6,385 nt of DNA from an uncultured Bacilli bacterium (GCA_944364705.1 CALVWH010000052.1:1-6385), one strand, 5' to 3'; positions 1-5,703 are shown, numbered from the stretch's first letter. Notes: generated by a model not told the origin, from the sequence alone. A program made the numbers and translations.

Positions 1-36
1 AAAAAAAAAATACATAAAAAAAAAGAAAATTATGAA
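1..36 (+). promoter_or_regulatory. Poly-A-rich leader of the PBP gene, no Shine-Dalgarno
   Basis: This is the only sequence visible upstream of the PBP gene. It is almost pure A, with an A10 run at the window edge and an A9 run at 16-24. No AGGAG-like ribosome binding site precedes the start codon at 37; the nearest purine stretch (AAAAGAAAA) has a single G. A minimal open frame, ATG AAA TGA, occupies 32-40, and its stop overlaps the PBP start codon (ATG at 37, TGA at 38). Whether this mini-ORF is used is unknown. An A-rich, unstructured leader can support initiation without a strong Shine-Dalgarno in AT-rich bacteria, but that is inference. Any promoter would lie outside the window. Confidence 0.4.
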
Positions 37-2712
37 ATGAAAAAAAAAAAAAAAAATTATGAAACAAAACAAAAAAAAGAGATAAAAAGAAATAAAAAAA
101 GAAAAATATGGAAAATCATTTTATTAATCTTTTTACTTTTATTTATTCTTGCCTGTATCGCAGCTGGAATTTTCCTTGTTAGTGTCATCAAAGATGCTCC
201 AAAATTCAATCCTGATAATTTATATACAAAGGAATCTTCCATTGTTTATACCAAAAACGGTGAAGTTATGGCCAAACTAGGTGCAGAAAACCGAGAAATC
301 ATCACGTATGATCAAATGTCAGAATCTTTAATCAATGCGATTATTGCTACCGAAGATTCTAGATTCTTTCAACATAATGGATTTGATTTACCAAGATTTT
401 TAGTTGCTTCGGTAAAACAAGTTTTGGGAAGACCAAATGCTGGTGGTGCATCAACCCTTACGATGCAAGTATCAAAAAATTTCTTCACCAGTACCGAAAG
501 TGAAGGTTTTGAAGGGATCAAACGAAAATTTACCGATATTTATATGTCTATTTTCCAAATTGAAAAAAATTATAGCAAAGAAGAGATTTTAGAATTCTAT
601 GCCAATTCAAATTATCTTGGTGGTGGTGCTTACGGAGTAGAACAAGCTTCTTTAAACTATTTTGGAAAACATGCAAGTGAACTAAATGTTGCCGAAGCAG
701 CTTTAATTGCGGGATTGTTCCAAGCTCCTTACACTTACGATCCATATCGTAACCCAGAAAAAGCAGAAACTAGACGAAAAACCGTTTTATATCTTATGGA
801 AAGACATGGATATATTTCAGAAGAAGAAAAGAAAGCAGCAGAAAAATTAACCGTAGAGCATTTATTAAAACCTTCGGCAGGAACTGACAATACAAAATAT
901 TTAGCTTTCTTAGATACCGTTGTTGCAGAAGTAATTGAAGACACAAAGACAAAAGAAAATCCAGATGGAGATAACCCATACGAAGTTCCAATGGAAATTT
1001 ATACTACTATGGATCCTGCAAAACAAGACTATATCAACGATGTTATGGACGGAAAAACCTTTAATTGGGAAAACGATAAAGTTCAAGCCGGAATCATTGC
1101 TTTAGATAATGAAAGTGGTGCAATTGTAGCAGTTGGTGCCGGAAGAAATCGAACGGGTCTAAACTCTTTCAATGCTGCAACACAAACCAAAAAACAAATT
1201 GGATCAACGGCAAAACCACTTTACGATTATGGACCTGGAATTGAATATGAAAACTGGTCTACTTATCAACCATTTATCGATGAACCTTATACCTATAGTG
1301 ATGGAACATCGATCGGAAACTGGGATGGTGGATATAAAGGATTCCAAACCCTTAGACAAGCGCTTGTTGACTCTAGAAATATTCCAGCTTTAAAAGCGTT
1401 CCAACAAAATAAAAATAGTAATATTAAAAAATTTGTTACAAGCTTAGGTCTTTCTCCAGAAAATCCACTTCATGAAGCACATGCCATTGGAGGATATACC
1501 GGAGAATCTCCACTTACCCTATCCGCAGCGTATGCAGCTTTTGCTCGAGGTGGATATTACGTCGAACCTTACTCTTATACGAAAATTGTTTATCGTGATA
1601 CAAACAAAACCGTAGAAAAACCAATCAAGAAAACCAAAGTTATGAGCGATGCTACCGCATATATGATTACCGATGTCCTTATTGATACCGCTCCACATAC
1701 CCTTGGTAGTAACCGTTATATCAATGGAGTTACTTATGCAGCAAAAACAGGAACAACAAACTTTGATACCGCAACAAAAGAAGCAAACAGCTTACCATCT
1801 TCTGCCATTAACGATCTATGGGTTGTTGGGTATGATCCACAATATTCCATTGCCGTTTGGTATGGTTATAAATCTTTAAAAGATGGCTATACCATTTATG
1901 GTAGTAGACAACATGCACGTTTATTCCAAAAAGTAGCTTCTGGATTTTTCACTAGTGGAAAAACTTGGACAAAACCAGATAGTGTAAGCGAAGTACAAAT
2001 TGAATATGGATCAAATCCTCCTGCGTTAGCAAGTGAAAATACTCCACAAGATAAAATTGTAACCGAACTTTTCAAAGTTGGAACCGAACCAACAAAAGTT
2101 TCAACCAATTATTTAAAATTATCGGATCCAACTGGATTAAAAGCAACCGTTAATAACAATAAAGTTACTTTAACTTGGAATAAGGTAGAACCACCAAGTT
2201 ATTTAGATACTAGTTCTTATGGAACTTTAGGTTATAATGTTTACCGAAAGGAAAATAATGAATTAAAATTATTAAAATTTGTAACAGGAACAACGTATAC
2301 GGATACCGTTTCTGCAAATACGGAATCAGTCACTTATGTTGTAAAAGCTGCTTTTGAAAAAGAAGCAAACTTTACTAGTACAGGTGCTACTTTAAATGTA
2401 ACAATAAAAGAAAAAGAGACAGAAATCTCAATTACCTTTGAAGACGGAACAACCGTCATGGATAAACAAGAAACAGTTTCTTTAACAAATCTTTCTACTT
2501 TAACGGTTCCAAATATCGTCGTCAAAGAAGACGGAAAAACGATCTTCACTGGAAACAAAAGCAATTCTACCGTAACGATTACGCCAAGTATTCCAGATAC
2601 TAGTACTTGTTTCCAAACCGAAGCAACTTGCCCAATTATCATTACTTATAAAGTTACTTACAACGGAACAACAAAAAGTTTAGGACGACGAGTCACAGTA
2701 ACAGAAACGTAA
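37..2712 (+). CDS. ponA: Class A penicillin-binding protein (bifunctional peptidoglycan glycosyltransferase/transpeptidase, PBP1A type)
   Basis: This 891-residue enzyme polymerises lipid II into glycan strands and cross-links the stem peptides on the outer face of the membrane. The N-terminus is a very basic cytoplasmic tail (14 Lys/Arg in the first 24 residues), followed by one membrane anchor at about 24-51. The glycosyltransferase (GT51) domain follows, with EDSRFFQHNG at 106-115 (catalytic Glu106), GASTLTMQ at 137-144, an RKFTD segment at 163-167 and YSKEEILEFY at 179-188. The transpeptidase domain has all three active-site motifs: Ser390-TAK393 (SxxK), Ser446-Arg-Asn448 (SxN) and KTGT at 570-573. 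Beyond it, residues about 697-790 look like a fibronectin type III fold (TLTW, GYNVYR). A last beta-rich region (about 795-891) has two cysteines (858, 865) that could form a disulfide outside the cell. The gene converges on nth; the symbol rests on family plus this Bacillus-like neighbourhood, so it is less certain than the family. The start at 37 is the only ATG that leaves a tail and anchor, though no ribosome binding site is visible. Confidence 0.95.
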   Translation: MKKKKKNYETKQKKEIKRNKKRKIWKIILLIFLLLFILACIAAGIFLVSVIKDAPKFNPDNLYTKESSIVYTKNGEVMAKLGAENREIITYDQMSESLINAIIATEDSRFFQHNGFDLPRFLVASVKQVLGRPNAGGASTLTMQVSKNFFTSTESEGFEGIKRKFTDIYMSIFQIEKNYSKEEILEFYANSNYLGGGAYGVEQASLNYFGKHASELNVAEAALIAGLFQAPYTYDPYRNPEKAETRRKTVLYLMERHGYISEEEKKAAEKLTVEHLLKPSAGTDNTKYLAFLDTVVAEVIEDTKTKENPDGDNPYEVPMEIYTTMDPAKQDYINDVMDGKTFNWENDKVQAGIIALDNESGAIVAVGAGRNRTGLNSFNAATQTKKQIGSTAKPLYDYGPGIEYENWSTYQPFIDEPYTYSDGTSIGNWDGGYKGFQTLRQALVDSRNIPALKAFQQNKNSNIKKFVTSLGLSPENPLHEAHAIGGYTGESPLTLSAAYAAFARGGYYVEPYSYTKIVYRDTNKTVEKPIKKTKVMSDATAYMITDVLIDTAPHTLGSNRYINGVTYAAKTGTTNFDTATKEANSLPSSAINDLWVVGYDPQYSIAVWYGYKSLKDGYTIYGSRQHARLFQKVASGFFTSGKTWTKPDSVSEVQIEYGSNPPALASENTPQDKIVTELFKVGTEPTKVSTNYLKLSDPTGLKATVNNNKVTLTWNKVEPPSYLDTSSYGTLGYNVYRKENNELKLLKFVTGTTYTDTVSANTESVTYVVKAAFEKEANFTSTGATLNVTIKEKETEISITFEDGTTVMDKQETVSLTNLSTLTVPNIVVKEDGKTIFTGNKSNSTVTITPSIPDTSTCFQTEATCPIIITYKVTYNGTTKSLGRRVTVTET
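40..56 (+). repeat. A17 homopolymer directly after the PBP start codon
   Basis: Seventeen consecutive A residues follow the ATG at 37-39 and encode Lys2-Lys6 plus the first two bases of Asn7. A change of one base in either direction would put the rest of the gene out of frame and hit an early stop: one extra A brings TGA into frame at once, and one fewer leads to TAA within about a dozen codons. The run is therefore a potential slippage site, or simply a place where the assembled length is unreliable. As given, the length keeps the long frame open. Confidence 0.85.
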
Positions 2713-2743
2713 AAGAAAAACCCTCACAGGTTTTTCTTTTTTT
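2711..2743. terminator. Bidirectional intrinsic terminator between the PBP gene and nth
   Basis: AAAAGAAAAACC at 2711-2722 pairs perfectly over 12 bp with GGTTTTTCTTTT at 2729-2740, leaving a 6-nt loop (CTCACA). On the + strand the 3' arm runs into a further TTT, giving a T-rich tail right after the PBP stop codon at 2710-2712. The minus-strand transcript forms the same hairpin, whose 3' arm also ends in TTTT, so it can serve nth as well. The nth stop codon (2726-2724) lies in the loop, and its last Lys codons form part of the stem. One element thus ends both convergent transcripts within about 30 bases. Confidence 0.8.
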
Positions 2744-3347
2744 CGATACAATATTCTTTTAACTTACAATTTTGACAACTTGGACTTTGAGCTTTGCAAT
2801 AATATCTTCCAAATAAAACCAATTGATGATGTAATCTTGCTAGTTTTTCTTTTGGAAATTTTTTAGTTAATTTTTTTTCAATTGTTAAAACATCATCCGT
2901 AGCTTTTGCTAATTTCAATCTCTTTGATACCCTACTTACATGAGTATCTACTGCAATACATGGTTCAGAAAATAGATTTGCTAAAACAACATTGGTTGTT
3001 TTTCTTCCCACTCCTGGTAAACTTTCTAAATACGTTCGATCGTTTGGAACTTTTCCATTTTGATCTTTCCATAAAGAAAACGTAATTTCTTTAATGTTTT
3101 GAGCCTTTTTATTAAAAGTACCAATCGGTTTTATAATTTCTTTGATGTCTTCGATATTCGCATCTTTTAAAGCTTCTATACTAGGGTATTTTTGAAATAA
3201 AATTTCGGTTACCATATTTACTCTTTTATCAGTTGTTTGTGCCGAAAGCATGACCGCAAGCAATAATTCATAATCTTTTTCATAATGAAGTTCACATTTT
3301 GGATTTGGAAAAAGTTCATCCAAATAGTTGATAATCTCTTCGATCAT
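2724..3347 (-). CDS. nth: Endonuclease III (DNA glycosylase/AP lyase)
   Basis: This base-excision-repair enzyme removes oxidised pyrimidines and cleaves the abasic strand by beta-elimination. The 207-residue protein (from the ATG at 3347) is full length for the family. It carries the helix-hairpin-helix LPGVGRKT at 110-117 with catalytic Lys116, the VDTHV segment with catalytic Asp134, and a C-terminal [4Fe-4S] cluster loop, Cys184-X6-Cys191-X2-Cys194-X5-Cys200. The start is chosen because this ATG overlaps the dnaD TGA as ATGA, a typical translational-coupling junction. A TTG four codons upstream (3359) is open in frame and would give 211 residues, but it has no ribosome binding site either. 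The gene is the last of the cca-to-nth run, and its stop codon sits in the loop of the shared terminator. Confidence 0.96.
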   Translation of the reverse strand: MIEEIINYLDELFPNPKCELHYEKDYELLLAVMLSAQTTDKRVNMVTEILFQKYPSIEALKDANIEDIKEIIKPIGTFNKKAQNIKEITFSLWKDQNGKVPNDRTYLESLPGVGRKTTNVVLANLFSEPCIAVDTHVSRVSKRLKLAKATDDVLTIEKKLTKKFPKEKLARLHHQLVLFGRYYCKAQSPSCQNCKLKEYCIEKKKNL

Positions 3348-3976
3348 TCGTTTAACCAATCATAATCAAAAATTTGCTCTTGGTTTGCTTTTCGCTCATT
3401 AAATTCTTTGTTATTTCGTTCTACATCTTGTTTTGTTTGAATTCCTTTTTTTCGCCATTCGAACAAAATTTTATCAATATAATTTAACCGAAATACTCCA
3501 TTATATACAGCTTCTTTAAGGGCTAATAAAATTATATCTTCAGAAAAATTATCTTCCATCCATCCTTTGATAATTTCATATTCAATTGGAGACAATGGTC
3601 TTCCAAATTCTTTTTCAAACGTATCAAAAATTGTAATTTTTACTTCTTTTTTCTCTTCTTTTCCTAAATAGATAAAAGCCAATTTTTCATAAAGCCCATT
3701 TAACATAATATGTTCTTCACAAACATTTTCCTGTTTTAAAACTTCAATTTTTAGAAATCCTTTGGAAGACAATTTATCCACAACGTCTAAAATTTCTGCC
3801 ATCGTCCATCCTAATTTTTTTTCAATTTCTTTTGGATTAAATAAAGTCGAATGGTTTAATAGATAGATTAAAAAAACCAATTCTTTTTCTGTTAAATTTA
3901 ACTTTTTATAATTATAAAATAAAGATCCATCAATCGTTAATCCTTTTTCTTTTAGTATTTCAATAATTTTATCCAT
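3344..3976 (-). CDS. dnaD: DnaD-family replication initiation/primosome protein
   Basis: DnaD acts with DnaB and DnaI in Firmicutes to load the replicative helicase at the origin and at restarted forks. The 210-residue protein has the expected two parts. An N-terminal winged-helix region (about 1-95) includes LTEKELVFLIYLLNH and an EIEKKLGW helix. A C-terminal DnaB/DnaD-type helical domain (about 113-180) has FGRPLSPIEYEII at 124-136 and the YxxxIxxxW signature as Tyr166-Ile170-Trp174. The tail after residue 180 is charged and probably flexible. An AAGGGG ribosome binding site stands 5 nt before the ATG. The start overlaps the preceding gene's stop by 8 nt and the 3' end overlaps nth by 4 nt (ATGA), so the three genes are probably co-translated. 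Adjacency to nth matches the order known in Bacillus and relatives. Confidence 0.93.
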   Translation of the reverse strand: MDKIIEILKEKGLTIDGSLFYNYKKLNLTEKELVFLIYLLNHSTLFNPKEIEKKLGWTMAEILDVVDKLSSKGFLKIEVLKQENVCEEHIMLNGLYEKLAFIYLGKEEKKEVKITIFDTFEKEFGRPLSPIEYEIIKGWMEDNFSEDIILLALKEAVYNGVFRLNYIDKILFEWRKKGIQTKQDVERNNKEFNERKANQEQIFDYDWLNE

Positions 3977-4573
3977 AGAATCCCCTTGCCTCTATCATAT
4001 GATTGGAAATGTTTATTACCTCATAAGTATCTTCAAAAAATTTAATATATAAAATTTCATTCTGTTTTATTTCGTAGGTATCGATTTGTTTTTGATGAAA
4101 ACTTTCTTTAAAAGATGCAGAAACAAGATTTCCATAAATGGCCATTTGAATATGCTGATATTCCCCTTCTTTTTGAAAGTAAACATATTGACATTCTTTT
4201 GGAATCTTATTGTTTCGATAAATACAAAAGTTATTTTTTTTCACAGGAAGGATAACATCTCCATCTTGAACTTTCAATATTATATCACCAAATGTCTTGT
4301 TTTTGAAAGAAAAATAAGGTTGAAAGGAAAAAAATCCTATTTTTTTTAATTTTTTAAAAACAGGAACGGGAATTTCTTTATGATTCGAAAGAAGAACTGT
4401 TTGATCTTTGGTAAGAAAAAGTACATAAGGTTGGTTTTCCATTTCAAAAGTCAAAATACCAAATTCGTCTTTTTTTAATTGGATGTTGTCTAAATTGGTA
4501 TTTTCATGAAATTTAAATACGAATAAAAAAAAGAAAATAGAAGTCCAAAAACAAAAATCAAAATTCTTTTCAT
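3969..4573 (-). CDS. Unrecognised membrane-anchored or exported protein, reading frame interrupted at a T8 run
   Basis: I do not recognise this protein. A good ribosome binding site (AGGAG, 6-nt spacer) points to the ATG at 4573. That frame opens with a classic signal/anchor peptide (MKRILIFVFGLLFSFF) but reaches a stop after 27 codons. The remaining body of about 185 codons is open in the frame one base away. A single extra T in the T8 run at 4532-4525 joins the two into a seamless 201-residue protein: basic start, hydrophobic segment to about residue 20, then a beta-rich, Lys/Glu/Phe-rich extracytoplasmic part with Cys117 and Cys128. There is no lipobox. The body frame is also open upstream to an ATG at 4739, but that extension lies entirely over cca. 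A TTG at 4577 has only 2 nt to the ribosome binding site. Explanations are a homopolymer error, phase variation, or slippage/-1 frameshifting. Bacillus has the small membrane protein gene ypmB between cca and dnaD, but I see no clear similarity to it. Confidence 0.6.
3982..3987 (-). promoter_or_regulatory. Ribosome binding site of dnaD
   Basis: AAGGGG lies 5 nt before the dnaD ATG (3976-3974), inside the last codons of the upstream gene. It fixes the dnaD start and supports coupled translation across the 8-nt overlap. Confidence 0.7.
4525..4532 (-). other. T8 tract joining the two frames of the unrecognised gene
   Basis: In the ATG frame the coding strand reads TCT TTT TTT TAT. Rereading one base here (-1), or one additional T in the transcript, moves translation into the long downstream frame. 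The U UUU UUU heptamer fits the X XXY YYZ form of a -1 slippery site. It is equally a simple homopolymer where replication, transcription or sequencing can slip. I saw no obvious stimulatory hairpin just downstream, although I could not fold the RNA. Confidence 0.6.
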
Positions 4574-4579
4574 ACAACG

Positions 4580-4584
4580 CTCCT
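4580..4584 (-). promoter_or_regulatory. Ribosome binding site of the unrecognised gene
   Basis: AGGAG is followed by a 6-nt spacer and the ATG at 4573-4571. It overlaps the cca stop codon (TAG at 4585-4583), so ribosomes finishing cca end right on this site. Its spacing argues for the ATG frame rather than the TTG at 4577, which is only 2 nt away. Confidence 0.7.
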
Positions 4585-5353
4585 ATTTCAATGTATGCGT
4601 CTTTTGAATGTCTTTGAACCTTTTCTTTTCTTTTTTTGAAAAAGGATAATATTCGTAATCTAGTTGTGCCCAAAATAAAGTAATATCTTCTACTTCTTGA
4701 TATTCTTTGGGTAAATGAAAGTATTTTTCTAGATTCCACTGATAAAGAATGGAAATTCCATGAGCATAGAAAATTTTTTCTAGTTCTTGTTTCTTTCGAT
4801 AAAAAGATATTTTATCAAATAAAAATTTATTTTTGGTTATAGCTTCTTGTATTTCTGGTGAAAGATTGAAATGATAAACCGCTTGAAAACGAAGAGCTCG
4901 TAACATACGAAGAGGATCTTCTTGAAAAGAAATTTCTGCTGGTTTTATGGTTTTTAATTGTTTTTCTTTTAAATCTTGGATTCCTCCATAAAAATCATAG
5001 ATTTTGTTTTTATTATCGAAATAAAGAGCATTGATGGTAAAGTCTCTTCTTTGACTATCTTCCTGGATGGTTGAACAAGGAAAAATTTGATCTGGATGCC
5101 GATAATCACTATACGCTGCTTCTTTTCGGTATGGTGTAATTTCAAAATGATAACCAGAATAGGAAAATGTCAAACACCAACCATTTTCTTTATACTCCAT
5201 TTCTTTAAAAATATCTTTTAAAATATCGATGGATGCATTGGTTGTGACATCCACATCATAACTTTTTTTGTTTAAAAGAAGATCTCGTACATAGCCACCA
5301 ACAAGATAATATTCAAATCCTGCTTGTGTGATTTTTTCTAAAATGGGAAACAT
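4583..5353 (-). CDS. cca: CCA tRNA nucleotidyltransferase / poly(A) polymerase family (class II), short form
   Basis: Members of this family add or repair the CCA 3' end of tRNAs using CTP and ATP. The 256-residue protein shows the class II head-domain signatures in order: LVGGYVRD at 17-24, the metal-binding pair Asp33/Asp35 in SYDVDVTT, RRDFTINAL at 102-110, and EDPLR at 145-149, which matches the EDxxR nucleotide-selection motif, followed by LRALRF. The neck/body follows (about 155-250). The protein stops after a KKEKKRFKDI segment, whereas most bacterial relatives run to about 400 residues, so the C-terminal tail domain is missing. The end looks natural because its TAG overlaps the next gene's ribosome binding site and no cca-like sequence follows in another frame. 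The start is fixed by family alignment and an in-frame stop upstream, yet no Shine-Dalgarno precedes it and the HU terminator ends only about 5 nt before it. A CC-only or A-only activity cannot be excluded. Confidence 0.88.
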   Translation of the reverse strand: MFPILEKITQAGFEYYLVGGYVRDLLLNKKSYDVDVTTNASIDILKDIFKEMEYKENGWCLTFSYSGYHFEITPYRKEAAYSDYRHPDQIFPCSTIQEDSQRRDFTINALYFDNKNKIYDFYGGIQDLKEKQLKTIKPAEISFQEDPLRMLRALRFQAVYHFNLSPEIQEAITKNKFLFDKISFYRKKQELEKIFYAHGISILYQWNLEKYFHLPKEYQEVEDITLFWAQLDYEYYPFSKKEKKRFKDIQKTHTLK

Positions 5354-5358
5354 ATAAG

Positions 5359-5380
5359 AAAAAAAAGACTTTCGTCTTTT
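5359..5380 (-). terminator. Intrinsic terminator of the HU gene
   Basis: On the minus strand AAAAGAC (5380-5374) pairs with GTCTTTT (5369-5363) around a GAAA tetraloop of the stable GNRA type, and the T tract continues to 5359 (T8 in all). The stem begins within the HU stop codon (TAA at 5381-5379). The cca start codon comes about 5 nt after the last T, so cca and the genes behind it must rely on read-through or on a promoter I cannot see, which would lie inside HU. Confidence 0.8.
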
Positions 5381-5651
5381 AGTTTAATGCATCTTTTAAT
5401 TTTGAACCAGCTTTAATTGTAACAGCGGTACAAGCAGCGATTTTTAAAGTTTCTCCAGTTTTTGGATTTCTTCCTTCTCTTGCAGCTCTTTCTTTTGCAG
5501 CAAAAGTTGCGAATCCAGTTAGAGTTACTTTTCCATCTTCTTTTAATCCTTTTACAATTCCATTTTGCATTGCTTCTAAAGCTTTTGAAGCATCTGCTTT
5601 TGTTAATCCAGTTTCTTCTGCAATGTAGTTTACTAAATCACTTTTTGTCAT
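5379..5651 (-). CDS. hup: HU-family DNA-binding protein
   Basis: HU is a small basic homodimer that bends DNA and compacts the nucleoid. The 90-residue length is exactly that of the family. Helical N-terminal half: MTKSDLVNYIAEETGLTKAD. The beta-arm region includes TGFATF at 45-50 (usually GFGTF) and RAAREGRNPKTGE at 55-67, with the intercalating Pro63. The C-terminus GSKLKDALN is typical. Residues 71-79 (IAACTAVTI) differ from the common IPAxxxPxF and include a cysteine at 74, which is uncommon in HU. A strong ribosome binding site precedes the start, an intrinsic terminator covers the stop, and a promoter candidate lies upstream, so it is probably a separately and highly expressed unit. Confidence 0.97.
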   Translation of the reverse strand: MTKSDLVNYIAEETGLTKADASKALEAMQNGIVKGLKEDGKVTLTGFATFAAKERAAREGRNPKTGETLKIAACTAVTIKAGSKLKDALN

Positions 5652-5658
5652 TTTGTTA

Positions 5659-5665
5659 CCTCCCT
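5659..5665 (-). promoter_or_regulatory. Strong ribosome binding site of HU
   Basis: AGGGAGG is followed by a 7-nt spacer to the ATG at 5651. It is the best Shine-Dalgarno in the window, consistent with high HU expression. Confidence 0.8.
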
Positions 5666-5672
5666 AAGTACT

Positions 5673-5699
5673 ATATAAGCATTTCTATTTTGCTTACAT
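5673..5699 (-). promoter_or_regulatory. Hairpin/palindrome in the HU leader
   Basis: ATGTAAGCA (5699-5691) and TGCTTATAT (5681-5673) can pair over 9 bp with one G-U wobble around the 9-nt loop AAATAGAAA. The structure would sit at the very 5' end of the HU transcript if the promoter at 5732-5704 is correct, just before the ribosome binding site. It could stabilise the mRNA or act as a DNA operator; the sequence does not decide. Confidence 0.4.
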
Positions 5700-5703
5700 T
5701 TAA

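Noticed and set aside
2334..2642. Minus-strand 102-residue frame inside the PBP C-terminus
   Set aside because: Antisense shadow of the FN3-like region; the sense strand codes for the PBP without interruption.
3348..3359. TTG start for nth at 3359
   Set aside because: It has no ribosome binding site and adds only four residues. The ATG at 3347 forms a classic ATGA overlap with dnaD.
4086..4349. 87-residue + strand frame opposite the unrecognised gene
   Set aside because: Phe/Ile/Lys-rich antisense shadow without a ribosome binding site.
4574..4739. Extension of the unrecognised gene back to an ATG at 4739 (256 residues)
   Set aside because: This part lies wholly over the 3' end of cca in another frame, has no ribosome binding site of its own and reads as low-complexity shadow sequence. 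The ATG at 4573 has a proper site.
5670..5675. TATAGT on the minus strand as the HU -10 box
   Set aside because: It matches 5 of 6 bases, but the start site would fall inside the HU ribosome binding site and no -35 stands 17 nt upstream.
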